From Bacillus thermotolerans (GTDB lineage: Bacteria > Bacillota > Bacilli > Bacillales > Domibacillaceae), in the NCBI RefSeq assembly GCF_000812025.2, contig NZ_JWJE02000009.1, positions 46,376-110,375 on the forward strand: DNA of 64,000 bases. Direction: 5' to 3'. Numbering within the stretch: the stretch's first letter is position 1; every line of letters starts with the position of its first letter. Below the pieces are notes generated by a model that was not told the origin of the DNA, made no database searches, and saw only the letters and a list, made by a program, of their open reading frames with translations. A program made the translations under genes and the position numbers. Positions 27,590-36,792 of this stretch are shown one piece after another.

Positions 27590-28270
27590 ATGAAAGTATC
27601 TTATCATGGACACTCAATTGTAAAAGTCGAAACGAATGGAAAGACGATCTTAATCGACCCATTTATTACTGGCAATGATCTAACTGACTTAAAAGTGGAG
27701 GATGAACGCCCGGACGTTATTATTCTGACTCATGGGCATGGAGACCATGTTGGAGATACGGTAGCACTTGCAAAGAAGAGTGATGCCCTGGTTATTGCGG
27801 TCAATGAACTGGCTGTTTATTTAAGTCATCAAGGTGTCAATGCGCACCCTATGCATATTGGCGGCAGCCGTGAATTTGAATTTGGTCGCGTGAAGTTTAC
27901 ACAAGCATTCCATGGCTCCGGCATGGAACAGGAGGATGGCACGTTCCTTTACATGGGAATGCCAGCCGGTGTGCTGCTAATGGCTGAAGGAAAGACGATT
28001 TATCATGCCGGAGATACAGGCATCTTCTCTGATATGAAATTAATTGGCGAACTGCACCCAATTGATCTTGCTTTCCTGCCAATCGGTGACAACTTTACAA
28101 TGGGTCCAGACGATGCGGCACTTGCAGCGAAGTTTTTACAGGCAAAGACAGTGGTGCCTGTTCACTTTAATACATTCCCGCCAATCAAGCAGGACCCGCA
28201 TGAATTTGTGGCGAAGCTAGAGCAGAAAAATGGTCAAGTGCTGGAACCGGGAGAATCAATTGAATTGTAA
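27590..28270 (+). CDS. ytkL: YtkL, metallo-beta-lactamase-fold hydrolase (UPF0173)
   Basis: 226 residues. Metal-binding [11 protein letters not shown] near residue 50, HGSGME (~103), [10 protein letters not shown] (~140) and a late PVHFNTFP (~192) supply the His/Asp ligands. UPF0173 enzymes are metal-dependent hydrolases of unknown physiological substrate. Own terminator downstream; ytoI follows with its own promoter, the B. subtilis order. Confidence 0.92.
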   Translation: MKVSYHGHSIVKVETNGKTILIDPFITGNDLTDLKVEDERPDVIILTHGHGDHVGDTVALAKKSDALVIAVNELAVYLSHQGVNAHPMHIGGSREFEFGRVKFTQAFHGSGMEQEDGTFLYMGMPAGVLLMAEGKTIYHAGDTGIFSDMKLIGELHPIDLAFLPIGDNFTMGPDDAALAAKFLQAKTVVPVHFNTFPPIKQDPHEFVAKLEQKNGQVLEPGESIEL

Positions 28271-28274
28271 CAGT

Positions 28275-28308
28275 AGAAGGGCTGCAGAATCTCTCTGCAG
28301 CCTTTTTA
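28275..28308 (+). terminator. Terminator of ytkL
   Basis: AGGGCTGCAGA / TCTGCAGCCTTTTT stem-loop 5 bp after the stop. Confidence 0.88.
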
Positions 28309-28315
28309 AATGGAT

Positions 28316-28344
28316 TTGAAAAGGTATGGGTTTCCAAGTATAAT
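28316..28344 (+). promoter_or_regulatory. Sigma-A promoter of ytoI
   Basis: TTGAAA (28316-28321), 17-bp spacer, perfect TATAAT (28339-28344), directly behind the ytkL terminator. Confidence 0.82.
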
Positions 28345-28382
28345 AACTGTATCAGCGTGTTTGAAAGGAACAGGTGAAACAG

Positions 28383-29696
28383 TTGAGTACAAAACATGAA
28401 CAGATCTTGCAATATATCCACGGTTTGCCGATCGGAGAAAAGATTTCTGTCCGTCAAATTGCTAAAGCGCTATCGGTTAGTGAAGGAACTGCTTATCGGG
28501 CGATTAAGGATGCGGAGACAAAAGGGCTCGTATCGGCGATTGAGCGCGTAGGAACCATCCGGATTGAACAGAAGAAAAAAGAAAACATTGAGAAGCTGAC
28601 GTTCGCGGAAGTGGTTAATATTGTCGATGGCCAAGTGCTCGGTGGACGTGCAGGTCTCCACAAAACATTGAACCGCTTTGTTATCGGAGCGATGAAGCTT
28701 GAGGCGATGATGAGGTACACGGGCTCGGATAACCTGCTGATCGTTGGAAACCGAACTAAGGCTCATGAACTTGCTCTCCAGGCAGGTGCGGGCGTCTTAA
28801 TCACAGGGGGCTTTGAAGCGGATGATCATGTAACGAAGCTTGCGGATGAGTTAGAGCTGCCGATTATTACGACGACTTATGATACGTTCACCGTGGCGGC
28901 GATGATCAACCGTGCTATTTATGATCAGCTGATCAAGAAGGAAATTGTTCTCGTTGGTGACATTTTCACGCCTTTCGACCGTACTGCGGCTTTATCTATC
29001 GATGATAAAGTGAAAGACTGGATGACGAAGAATCAGGAGACCTTGCATAGTCGGTTTCCAGTGCTTGATCACCAGCTGAAAGTGCATGGAATGGTAACAG
29101 CGAAAGATATCATGGGAGTCGACGAGAATGTGCCGATTGAGAAGGTAATGACAAAGAACCCGTTAGTTGTTACCGTCAAAACGAGCGTCGCTTCAGCAGC
29201 CCACATGATGATTTGGGAAGGAATTGAGCTGCTGCCGGTTGTGGATGAGCATAATCGCATTAAAGGGATCGTTAGCCGGCAAGACGTGTTAAAGACACTG
29301 CAGATGACACAGCGTCAGCCGCAGGTGGGAGAAACGCTGGATGATACGATTACGAATCAGCTTGATTTACTCGGTGACAGGTCAGATGATATATATAAAT
29401 TTGAGGTTACACCGCAAATGACGAACCGACTTGGCACAATTTCATATGGCGTGTTCACAACGATTGTAACGGAAGCTGCGAGCCGTACGTTACGCTTGAA
29501 GAAGAAGGGCGACATCGTCGTAGAGAATGTAACCATTTATTTCATCAAGCCTGTGCAGATGGAAAGCGTACTCGAAATTCACCCAAGTGTACTGGAAGTC
29601 GGCCGAAAATTCGGAAAGGTGGATGTCGAGGTCTATAACAATGGCCGTCTCGTAGGCAAGGCCATGATGATGTGCCAGCTTCTTGACAGACAATGA
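28383..29696 (+). CDS. ytoI: YtoI, HTH-DRTGG-CBS-hotdog regulator-like protein
   Basis: 437 residues from TTG 28383 (AGGTG six bases upstream, giving MSTKHEQIL); a GTG at 28374 adds three residues and cannot be excluded. Order: helix-turn-helix (~1-60, VRQIAKALSVSEGTAYRAIKDAETKGLV), DRTGG domain (~70-175), two CBS domains (~190-305, VTAKDIMG / GIVSRQDVLK), and a hotdog thioesterase-like domain (~330-437). It looks like an adenine-nucleotide and acyl-ligand sensing DNA-binding protein; targets are unknown. Confidence 0.88.
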   Translation: MSTKHEQILQYIHGLPIGEKISVRQIAKALSVSEGTAYRAIKDAETKGLVSAIERVGTIRIEQKKKENIEKLTFAEVVNIVDGQVLGGRAGLHKTLNRFVIGAMKLEAMMRYTGSDNLLIVGNRTKAHELALQAGAGVLITGGFEADDHVTKLADELELPIITTTYDTFTVAAMINRAIYDQLIKKEIVLVGDIFTPFDRTAALSIDDKVKDWMTKNQETLHSRFPVLDHQLKVHGMVTAKDIMGVDENVPIEKVMTKNPLVVTVKTSVASAAHMMIWEGIELLPVVDEHNRIKGIVSRQDVLKTLQMTQRQPQVGETLDDTITNQLDLLGDRSDDIYKFEVTPQMTNRLGTISYGVFTTIVTEAASRTLRLKKKGDIVVENVTIYFIKPVQMESVLEIHPSVLEVGRKFGKVDVEVYNNGRLVGKAMMMCQLLDRQ

Positions 29697-29734
29697 GAAA
29701 AGCCATAGTGCCTTTTGGAGCTTAACAGGGTACA

Positions 29735-29766
29735 AAAAAGAGCCGCTTTACGAGAAAGCGGCTTTC
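29735..29766 (-). terminator. Terminator of ytpI, shared with ytoI
   Basis: AAAGCCGCTTT / AAAGCGGCTCTTTTTT on the minus strand with loop CTCGT; the better T run follows the minus-strand arm. Confidence 0.8.
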
Positions 29767-29769
29767 CAC

Positions 29770-30078
29770 CTAGGAGTGATTATTTAACTCTTCTGCTTCT
29801 CTGCGAGCATATGGCAGAAAGTGCCGATATGCTTTAATGCCAGCCCATACGCTGGCACCGCCAATCAGAATGAACACAGCGGCAATAATGTAGGAAACGG
29901 TTGTCTGTTGAATAAATAATGTATTTAAACCAAAGACACTAACGAATAAGCCGAGTGCAATGCTGGACTTGGCTGACAGCCATTTCTTTTCCATCGGCCG
30001 TCTGCTTCTCACGTATTGTACCTTGTAAAAAATATAAAACACAAAGGATAGAATAATAATAAAAGCAAAAATCGGCAT
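29770..30078 (-). CDS. ytpI: YtpI-family small membrane protein
   Basis: 102 residues from ATG 30078, chosen for the CGGAGGACCAATC site; a longer frame reaches 30114. Three hydrophobic segments: MPIFAFIIILSFVFYIFY, IALGLFVSVFGLNTLFI and VSYIIAAVFILIGGASVWAGI. Length and topology match B. subtilis YtpI in the same place. Function unknown. Divergent from nrnA. Confidence 0.85.
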   Translation of the reverse strand: MPIFAFIIILSFVFYIFYKVQYVRSRRPMEKKWLSAKSSIALGLFVSVFGLNTLFIQQTTVSYIIAAVFILIGGASVWAGIKAYRHFLPYARREAEELNNHS

Positions 30079-30175
30079 GATTGGTCCTCCGTTTATTTGT
30101 TCATACTTTTTCATTGTAACGAGAAAGCAGTAGGAATTCTACTTAAAAGTCTATCTATGGGAAAAGGGGATTCAC

Positions 30176-31117
30176 ATGAAAGAGAAAATCATTCAAAAAA
30201 TAAAAGAATATGACACTATTATTATCCACCGCCATGTCCGTCCGGACCCTGATGCCTACGGTTCGCAGGGAGGGCTCGCAGAAGTAATTCGCGCGTCTTT
30301 CCCGCATAAGAAGGTATATACGGTAGGGAAAGAAGAGCCAACTTTACAATATTTGCGCCGGCTGGATGATATTCCGGATGAAACGTATGAAGGAGCACTA
30401 GTTATTGTTTGTGATACAGCGAATGAAGCGAGAATTTGTGACAGCCGTTACAAGCTGGGAAAAGAGTGGATTAAGATTGACCATCATCCGAATGAGGACC
30501 CCTATGGTGACCTGTTGTGGGTGGATACATCTGCGAGTTCAGTAAGTGAAATGATTTATGATTTATATAAAAGCGGAGTGAAGGAAGGGCTGAAACTGAA
30601 TGATGCGGGCGCACGTCTGCTGTTTGCTGGTATCGTTGGTGATACAGGACGGTTTCTATACCCGAGCACGACAAGGCGCACGATGGAATACGCAGGTGAA
30701 TTGCTTCAGTTTGACTTTGACCGCAATGAATTATTCACTCGCATGTACGAAACAGAAGAAAATGTATTGAAGCTGCAGGGGCATATTTTGCAAACATTCC
30801 GCCTGTCCTCGAATGGAGCGGGAAGTGTTTCCCTAACAAGGGAGCTGCTTGAGAAATTTGATGTGCCTGTCCCTGAAGCTTCCATGCTCGTTAATTCACT
30901 CGGCAACGTAAAAGGCATTAAGGCGTGGGTATTCTTTATTGAAGAAGAGGATCAAATTCGTGTGCGTCTCCGTTCAAAAAGGCCTGTCATTAATGAAATT
31001 GCCAAGAAATATGGAGGAGGAGGCCATCCGCTTGCCGCAGGCGCTTCTGTCTATTCATGGGAAGAAACAGAGAAAGTGACGGCTGACCTCGAAGCATTAT
31101 GCGAAGAAAGCAAGTAA
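30176..31117 (+). CDS. nrnA: NrnA, oligoribonuclease / pAp phosphatase
   Basis: 313 residues. DHH-DHHA1 protein that degrades 2-5 nt RNA and dephosphorylates 3'-phosphoadenosine 5'-phosphate. Motifs: HRHVRPDPDAYGSQGG (~18), VIVCDTANEARI (~80), the DHH motif KIDHHPNEDPYG (~100), GDTGRF (~155) and the C-terminal substrate loop YGGGGHPLAAGA (~280). Replaces Orn in Bacillus. Its stop lies only three bases from the convergent ytrI stop. Confidence 0.96.
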   Translation: MKEKIIQKIKEYDTIIIHRHVRPDPDAYGSQGGLAEVIRASFPHKKVYTVGKEEPTLQYLRRLDDIPDETYEGALVIVCDTANEARICDSRYKLGKEWIKIDHHPNEDPYGDLLWVDTSASSVSEMIYDLYKSGVKEGLKLNDAGARLLFAGIVGDTGRFLYPSTTRRTMEYAGELLQFDFDRNELFTRMYETEENVLKLQGHILQTFRLSSNGAGSVSLTRELLEKFDVPVPEASMLVNSLGNVKGIKAWVFFIEEEDQIRVRLRSKRPVINEIAKKYGGGGHPLAAGASVYSWEETEKVTADLEALCEESK

Positions 31118-31120
31118 CGG

Positions 31121-31630
31121 CTAGTCCTCTGGGAGCGTCATTTCCAATTGGAGATAAAGAGTTGTATAGAAGTACCACTCGGTTACGTGCAGGGAATAGC
31201 TTCTATCATTAATTTTCAAGGTTTTATTTTCAATAGTTTGGCGAATGAGCTCCCTGTGGGAATACACAGTTTCAAGGTCTTTTGCATAGAGTACAGATAG
31301 ATCTTTTTTGATTTGCTCCTTTGCGAGAAACATGCTGTGAGCGTCGTCAATGCCATACTTTTCATAATTAATAATATCGATTTCAATTTCCTGCACAGTT
31401 AGCTTGTGCAGGTTTTGTTTGTTTAGCTCCTTAAATTCCTCCTGCCAAATATTGAGCTGGGATTGAAGCTCTCTTACGTCGTTCTTCTGTTTTTCAAGTA
31501 CTACGGCTTGTCTCTCCTGCATAGCCCCATACATATAAACAAATAGCATCCAGCTAATGCAGCAGCCAATTGCCGCTCCGGCGAGAACCCATTTCAGCCT
31601 GGGTTTCTTATATAACGTCGGTACTCTCAT
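31121..31630 (-). CDS. ytrI: YtrI, sporulation membrane protein
   Basis: 169 residues. One membrane helix (~14-35, WVLAGAAIGCCISWMLFVYMYG), then a coiled coil (~40-75) and a soluble C-terminal domain ending HVTEWYFYTTLYLQLEMTLPED. In B. subtilis ytrHI is mother-cell (SigE) expressed and ytrI mutants form fewer heat-resistant spores. Start overlaps the ytrH stop (ATGA). Confidence 0.9.
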   Translation of the reverse strand: MRVPTLYKKPRLKWVLAGAAIGCCISWMLFVYMYGAMQERQAVVLEKQKNDVRELQSQLNIWQEEFKELNKQNLHKLTVQEIEIDIINYEKYGIDDAHSMFLAKEQIKKDLSVLYAKDLETVYSHRELIRQTIENKTLKINDRSYSLHVTEWYFYTTLYLQLEMTLPED

Positions 31631-31962
31631 GGGGCAATGTGCTCCCCGGTCAGCCAGCTAATAATAGCTTTCGCCGTGTAGGTGCCTCCCATGGCAGACA
31701 AAATAAATAAAAATTGTTTAAACAACTCTTTCGTTTCACCATTTAAGAATCCTTTCTCGAAGCTGTACAGAGTGTCGAAGGTGCCGCCGATTGCTGCAAT
31801 GATCGCCCAAATGCGCAAGCTTTCACTGATTTTCTCAACGCTGGTTAGAAGAGGCTGGTTGACTGCAAAAGCGGCAAGTCCGCCAATTAAGGAACCGCCA
31901 ATCAGAACGCCAAAAGCAATGAAATAACATTTAAATAATTCATGAAAGAACGTTTCTGTCAT
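31627..31962 (-). CDS. ytrH: YtrH, sporulation membrane protein
   Basis: 111 residues, ATG behind GGAGGGCC. Three membrane-spanning segments (~12-32, ~50-65, ~85-105) with the family pattern FGVLIGGSLIGGLAAFAVNQP and RIWAIIAAIGGTFDT. First gene of ytrH-ytrI, divergent from dnaE. Expected to be sporulation-specific, but I could not place a convincing SigE promoter. Confidence 0.92.
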   Translation of the reverse strand: MTETFFHELFKCYFIAFGVLIGGSLIGGLAAFAVNQPLLTSVEKISESLRIWAIIAAIGGTFDTLYSFEKGFLNGETKELFKQFLFILSAMGGTYTAKAIISWLTGEHIAP

Positions 31963-32106
31963 AGGCCCTCCATTTATACATGCTTTTTACTTATATATGT
32001 ACAAGAAGAGAGCGATATGTAAGAAGGCCCTATTTTCCTTTTTTAAATAGAAACCCTATAATGAAAAGTAAGTATAGAACGAAATTTGTAGGCAGGAGAT
32101 GAGGGG

Positions 32107-35100
32107 ATGTTTACCCATCTGCAAGTGCAAACCGGATATAGTTTGCTGTCGAGCACTATATCTGTCGATAAATTGGTAACACGAGCCAGCGAGCTCGGCT
32201 ACCAGGCATGTGCGATTACGGACAGGAATGTGATGTATGGGGTTGTGCCTTTTTACAAGGCGTGTAAGCAGGCCGGTATTAAGCCTATTATTGGTTTGCT
32301 GGCTGATGTCGAAAGTGTTTTTCAAGCTGGGCAGTCATTCCCGCTCGTACTGTTAGCCAAAAATAATGAAGGTTACCAGCACCTATTAAAGATTTCCAGT
32401 GCTATCCAGACTGCTAAGCAGCCATTTATCCCTCTTCATTGGCTCAAAGGTTATTCTGCCGGCTTGTTTGCCTTTACGCCGGGAGCAGATGGAGAAGTAG
32501 AGAAGCTTCTAATGGAAGATCCAGAGAAGGCAGAGAAGGCGGCACTTCAGCTGAAAGAGCTGTTCGCCTCTGAGCATTTCTTTCTTTCCATCGGCCGGCG
32601 CGAGCAAGAGAGTGAAACAGGGATAGTAGAGAGGATCAAACGGTTAGGACAGACCCTCTCAATCCCGGTCATTGCCTCGAGCCGGGTTACGCATTTACAT
32701 AGAGAAGAGGCGTTTGCTTTACGCTGTTTAAAAGCAATACGAGACGGAGAAAAGCTGTCAGATGGTCAGACAGAATCGGATAGCGGCTCCTATTTCGCTT
32801 CTCCTGAAGAAGCCGCTGCCTGGTTTCTAGATGAGCCGGAGGTCCTTCAAGAAACAGCTCGGCTGGCGGAGGAATGCCAGGTTGATCTGGCCTTTGGGCG
32901 TCATCTTCTCCCGAAGTATCCTTTGTCAGGAGGACAAACTGCTTCTGCCTATTTAAAGGATATATGCAGAAAGGCGATGAAACAGGCAGGAACAGAGGGA
33001 GAGCCGGCTTACGAACAGCGTCTATCCTATGAATTGAAAATTATTGAAGAAATGGGGTTCAGCGACTATTTCCTCATTGTTTGGGATTTCATGAGCTTTG
33101 CAAAGGAACAGCGGATTTTAACCGGGCCAGGGAGAGGATCGGCCGCTGGCTCGCTTGTAGCTTATCTTTTGGGTATTACGAGTGTGGACCCTATCAAATA
33201 TGGACTGTTATTTGAAAGGTTTTTAAACCCTGCGCGTATTTCTATGCCCGATATTGACCTTGATTTTCCCGATCACCGCCGTGATGAAGTGATCCGTTAC
33301 ATAGGCAGGAAGTTCGGTAAGCTTCATGCTGCCCAGATTATCACATTCGGCACTCTGTCAGCTAAAGCGGTGATGCGTGATATAGCCCGTGTGTTTCATT
33401 TTTCTACTAAGGATTTAGAAGAGTTATCCAGGGTGCTTTCGGCTCGGGGAGGCCCCACCCTGCAGCAGCAGTACAGGGAATCTGCCCGCTTCCGGGATTG
33501 GGTGCACAGGTCGGAGAAGCATCAGAAGATTTATGAGACGGCTCTTCTATTAGAGGGGCTGCCACGGCATACTTCTACTCACGCCGCTGGTATGGTCATC
33601 ACGGATGAACCGCTAACAGAGCTTACTGCTGTTCAAGCTGGGCATGATGATCTGTATTTAACGCAGTTCCCCATGGATGCTCTCGAGGAACTAGGGCTGC
33701 TGAAAATTGATTTGCTAGGCTTGCGCAATTTGACGATTTTAGAAAGAATACTAGATTCGATTTATTATGCGGAAGGAAAAAAGCTATCTTTACAGAATAT
33801 ACCACTTCAGGATGAAGCGACCTTCCAGCTGCTTGGGGAAGGGAACACAACCGGCATTTTCCAAATGGAGTCCGAGGGAATGCGCAGGGTGCTGAAAAGT
33901 TTAAAGCCAAACCGCTTTGAAGATATTGTAGCGGTGAATGCGCTCTACCGCCCAGGTCCAATGGAGAGCATTCCGCTTTACATTGAGCGGAAGCATGGGA
34001 AGAAGCCTGTCGCTTATCCACATCCCGATTTACAGAAGATTTTAGAACCGACATATGGTGTGCTTATATATCAGGAGCAGATTATGCGAATTGCCTCCGA
34101 GTTTGCAGGCTTTTCCTTAGGAGAGGCTGATCTGCTCCGCCGGGCTGTGAGCAAGAAGAATAGAGAAGTGCTCCAGCAGGAGCGGGAGCACTTTATTAGC
34201 GGAGCTGCTGCAAATGGTTATAGCGAGGAGGAAGCCGATCGTGTCTACCGACTGATCGTCCAATTCGCTAATTATGGGTTTAACCGCAGCCATGCAGTCG
34301 CCTACAGCTTTATTACGTATGGATTAGCTTATTTAAAAGCGCATTATCCAGCTATTTTCATGGCCTCATTGATGAGCTCCGCACTTGGCAATGAAGAAAA
34401 GCTAAAACAGTGTACTATAGAAGCTAAGAGCATGGGGCTCACCCTGCTTCTGCCTTCTATTAACTCGAGCCAGTATCCTTTCACGGCAGAAGGAAATGAG
34501 ATTCGTTTTAGTTTAGCAGCTGTGAAAGGAGTAGGAGCAGCGGCAGTGAAGGAAATTACAGCTGCCCGGAAAAATGGTCCGTTTACCGATTTGTTTAATT
34601 TCTGTCTCCGTGTACCGCTTCATATTGTCAATCGAAATACGATTGAGTCTCTCATTCAGGCTGGAGCGATGGATGAGTTTGGGGAAGACAGGGCTGTTCT
34701 GCTAGCCACCTTGGAGGCGGCTATAGAGCATGCAGACCTTATGAATCCTGGGGGAGAGTCATCAATGGACAGAGACTTTTTTCCTAAGCCGAAATATTCG
34801 AAAGCCGCCCCTATGTCAGAGGAAGAGCGGCTTATGCATGAGAAGAAGGCATTTGGTTTCTACGTATCTGCTCACCCGGCAGAAACGTACGACAGTCTAT
34901 TCAAGCAGGCAGGAAAAGTGCTGATTGCTAAGCTGTCCTCAGGACAGAGAGGCATTTCTGCTGGAATTTTCATAGATGAGGTAAAGGTCATCCGTACGAA
35001 GACGGGGGAGAATATGGCGTTTATCCAAGGGTCTGATGAAAGCGGAGAGATAGAGGGTGTTGTATTTCCGGCTGTATACCGTGTGCATATGGACGATTTA

Positions 35101-35457
35101 CAAGAAGGGGCCGTTCTGTTTGTGAAGGGGGATGTAGAAGAAAGAAACCGACAAAAGAAGCTGATTGTGAAAGACATTTACACAGCAGTTGAATTGAAAG
35201 AACGACAGAGTGAACGGGAAAAAACGCTATATGTAAAAATTCCAGGGTCTCAGGATGAATCCCTTGTTCTTGAAGATATTCACCAGCTAATCAGCCGCTT
35301 TAAAGGGGAAACGGCTGTTGTACTGCATTATGAACGAACCCGCCGGACGGTCAGGCTTAACAGTAAGAAATACGTCAAGCCGGTGAAGCCTTTATTAGAT
35401 GAGTTAAAGAGAATCGTGGGCTCTGAGAATGTCGTATTAAAAAATGAAATAAAATAA
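32107..35457 (+). CDS. dnaE: DNA polymerase III alpha subunit, DnaE type
   Basis: 1116 residues, ATG with AGGAG eight bases upstream. In Bacillus DnaE works with PolC, extending RNA primers on the lagging strand. Order: PHP (~1-200), palm with ILTGPGRGSAAGSLVAYLLGI (~337) and the catalytic Asp pair in MPDIDLDFPD (~382), NYGFNRSHAVAYS fingers (~720), helix-hairpin-helix region, OB fold (~980-1050). The PHP metal residues look degenerate: HLQVQTGYSLL replaces HxH and TDRNVMYG replaces TDHG, so no PHP nuclease is expected. No 3'-5' exonuclease insert. Confidence 0.97.
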   Translation: MFTHLQVQTGYSLLSSTISVDKLVTRASELGYQACAITDRNVMYGVVPFYKACKQAGIKPIIGLLADVESVFQAGQSFPLVLLAKNNEGYQHLLKISSAIQTAKQPFIPLHWLKGYSAGLFAFTPGADGEVEKLLMEDPEKAEKAALQLKELFASEHFFLSIGRREQESETGIVERIKRLGQTLSIPVIASSRVTHLHREEAFALRCLKAIRDGEKLSDGQTESDSGSYFASPEEAAAWFLDEPEVLQETARLAEECQVDLAFGRHLLPKYPLSGGQTASAYLKDICRKAMKQAGTEGEPAYEQRLSYELKIIEEMGFSDYFLIVWDFMSFAKEQRILTGPGRGSAAGSLVAYLLGITSVDPIKYGLLFERFLNPARISMPDIDLDFPDHRRDEVIRYIGRKFGKLHAAQIITFGTLSAKAVMRDIARVFHFSTKDLEELSRVLSARGGPTLQQQYRESARFRDWVHRSEKHQKIYETALLLEGLPRHTSTHAAGMVITDEPLTELTAVQAGHDDLYLTQFPMDALEELGLLKIDLLGLRNLTILERILDSIYYAEGKKLSLQNIPLQDEATFQLLGEGNTTGIFQMESEGMRRVLKSLKPNRFEDIVAVNALYRPGPMESIPLYIERKHGKKPVAYPHPDLQKILEPTYGVLIYQEQIMRIASEFAGFSLGEADLLRRAVSKKNREVLQQEREHFISGAAANGYSEEEADRVYRLIVQFANYGFNRSHAVAYSFITYGLAYLKAHYPAIFMASLMSSALGNEEKLKQCTIEAKSMGLTLLLPSINSSQYPFTAEGNEIRFSLAAVKGVGAAAVKEITAARKNGPFTDLFNFCLRVPLHIVNRNTIESLIQAGAMDEFGEDRAVLLATLEAAIEHADLMNPGGESSMDRDFFPKPKYSKAAPMSEEERLMHEKKAFGFYVSAHPAETYDSLFKQAGKVLIAKLSSGQRGISAGIFIDEVKVIRTKTGENMAFIQGSDESGEIEGVVFPAVYRVHMDDLQEGAVLFVKGDVEERNRQKKLIVKDIYTAVELKERQSEREKTLYVKIPGSQDESLVLEDIHQLISRFKGETAVVLHYERTRRTVRLNSKKYVKPVKPLLDELKRIVGSENVVLKNEIK

Positions 35458-35458
35458 C

Positions 35459-35487
35459 TTTACAACTTTCCGCCGATAGTTTATTGT
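35459..35487 (+). promoter_or_regulatory. Promoter of ytsJ
   Basis: TTTACA (35459-35464), 17-bp spacer, TATTGT (35482-35487). It lies immediately after the dnaE stop, with no clear terminator between, so some read-through from dnaE is possible. Confidence 0.55.
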
Positions 35488-35503
35488 GTGTAATAGACTA
35501 CAC

Positions 35504-35516
35504 GTGGTCAGACCAC
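35504..35516. promoter_or_regulatory. FadR/GntR-type operator at ytsJ
   Basis: Perfect 13-bp palindrome GTGGTCAGACCAC centred on 35510, about 10-20 bases downstream of the expected transcription start. The core TGGTCAGACCA fits the FadR-subfamily rule TNGTNNNACNA and the E. coli FadR consensus TGGTCNGACCA. The second copy of GGTCAGACC in the window is in the pfkA promoter. A FadR-type regulator is the second gene of this cluster. Confidence 0.72.
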
Positions 35517-35553
35517 TACAAGCGGACAGCAAATGAACGGGGAGAGAAAAAAG

Positions 35554-36792
35554 ATGTCAATTAGAGAAGAAGCGTTACATATGCATAAAATAAATCAAGG
35601 AAAATTGTCCACGGGCATTAAAGTTGAAGTGAAAAACGCTAAAGACTTAAGCCTTGCTTATTCACCGGGCGTCGCCGAGCCTTGTAAGGATATATACGAG
35701 AAGCCTGAGACTGTTTACGATTATACAATCAAAGGAAATACTGTGGCTGTTGTATCCAATGGAACAGCCGTACTTGGCCTCGGAAATATCGGTGCTGAAG
35801 CAGCTATGCCTGTAATGGAAGGGAAATCAGTACTGTTTAAAAGCTTTGCTGGCGTGGATGCTTTTCCTATTTGCTTAAATACAGAAGATCCTGACAAGAT
35901 TGTTGAAACAGTTAAGCTAATGGAGCCGACGTTTGGCGGTGTGAACCTGGAAGATATTGCAGCGCCACACTGCTTCGAAATTGAAGAGCGTTTAAAGAAA
36001 GAGACAAGCATTCCTATCTTTCATGATGATCAGCACGGGACAGCGATTGTCACGCTTGCTGGATTGGTTAACGCTTTGAAGCTGACAGGGAAAAGGTTTA
36101 AGGATATTAAGGTTGTCGCTAATGGTGCAGGAGCAGCAGGTATTGCGATTATCAAATTGTTATCAAGCTACGGCGTACGCAATGTTATTATGTGCGATTC
36201 ACGCGGGGCTATTTATGAAGGCCGTCCGGAAGGCATGAATCCAGTAAAAGAAGAAGTAGCTAAATTCACTAATCTCAGCCGACAGGAAGGTCAGCTTGCA
36301 GATGTGATTAAAGGCGCAGATGTGTTTATTGGTGTATCGGCCGCTGGTGCTTTGACGAAGGAAATGGTGCAGACGATGAATGCTGATTCGATTATATTTG
36401 CTATGGCGAACCCTGTACCGGAAATCATGCCGGAAGAGGCTAAGCAGGCGGGCGCTCGAGTTATCGGAACCGGCCGATCTGACTTCCCAAATCAAGTTAA
36501 TAACGTACTCGCTTTCCCAGGGATTTTCCGCGGAGCACTAGATGTACGGGCGACTCATATTAATGAGGATATGAAACGGGCAGCTGTAGAGGCAATTGCT
36601 GGTTTAATTAGTGAAAATGAATTAAATGCTGATTATGTTATTCCTGGGCCATTTGATCCGCGAGTAGCGCCAGCAGTAGCAGCAGCGGTAGCAAAAACAG
36701 CGATGGAAACAGGTGTGGCACGCCAAAAAGTGGATGCAGATGAAGTGAGAGAGCGGACTGTACAGCTAGCTCGTATTGGAAAAAGTGAGTAA
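35554..36792 (+). CDS. ytsJ: NADP-dependent malic enzyme YtsJ
   Basis: 412 residues from ATG 35554 (CGGGGAGAG upstream; an in-frame ATG at 35533 is less likely). Oxidatively decarboxylates malate to pyruvate, making NADPH. Seen: LAYSPGVAEPCKDI (~36), FKSFAGVDAFPICLNT with the catalytic Lys region (~95), EDIAAPHCFEIEERL (~130), FHDDQHGTAIV (~155) with the metal Asp residues, and VANGAGAAGIAII (~187) for the cofactor. YtsJ is the major malic enzyme of B. subtilis. First gene before gntR-accD-accA. Confidence 0.95.
   Translation: MSIREEALHMHKINQGKLSTGIKVEVKNAKDLSLAYSPGVAEPCKDIYEKPETVYDYTIKGNTVAVVSNGTAVLGLGNIGAEAAMPVMEGKSVLFKSFAGVDAFPICLNTEDPDKIVETVKLMEPTFGGVNLEDIAAPHCFEIEERLKKETSIPIFHDDQHGTAIVTLAGLVNALKLTGKRFKDIKVVANGAGAAGIAIIKLLSSYGVRNVIMCDSRGAIYEGRPEGMNPVKEEVAKFTNLSRQEGQLADVIKGADVFIGVSAAGALTKEMVQTMNADSIIFAMANPVPEIMPEEAKQAGARVIGTGRSDFPNQVNNVLAFPGIFRGALDVRATHINEDMKRAAVEAIAGLISENELNADYVIPGPFDPRVAPAVAAAVAKTAMETGVARQKVDADEVRERTVQLARIGKSE

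Noticed and set aside
31963..32106. SigE promoter for ytrHI (TACATAT and CATGTAT on the minus strand)
   Set aside because: The -10-like element is so close to the start codon that the transcript would begin at the SD; spacing is also short.
32761..32775. TGGTCAGACAG, a third near-copy of the GntR-type operator
   Set aside because: 9 of 11 match inside the dnaE coding sequence, away from any promoter and not palindromic; probably chance.
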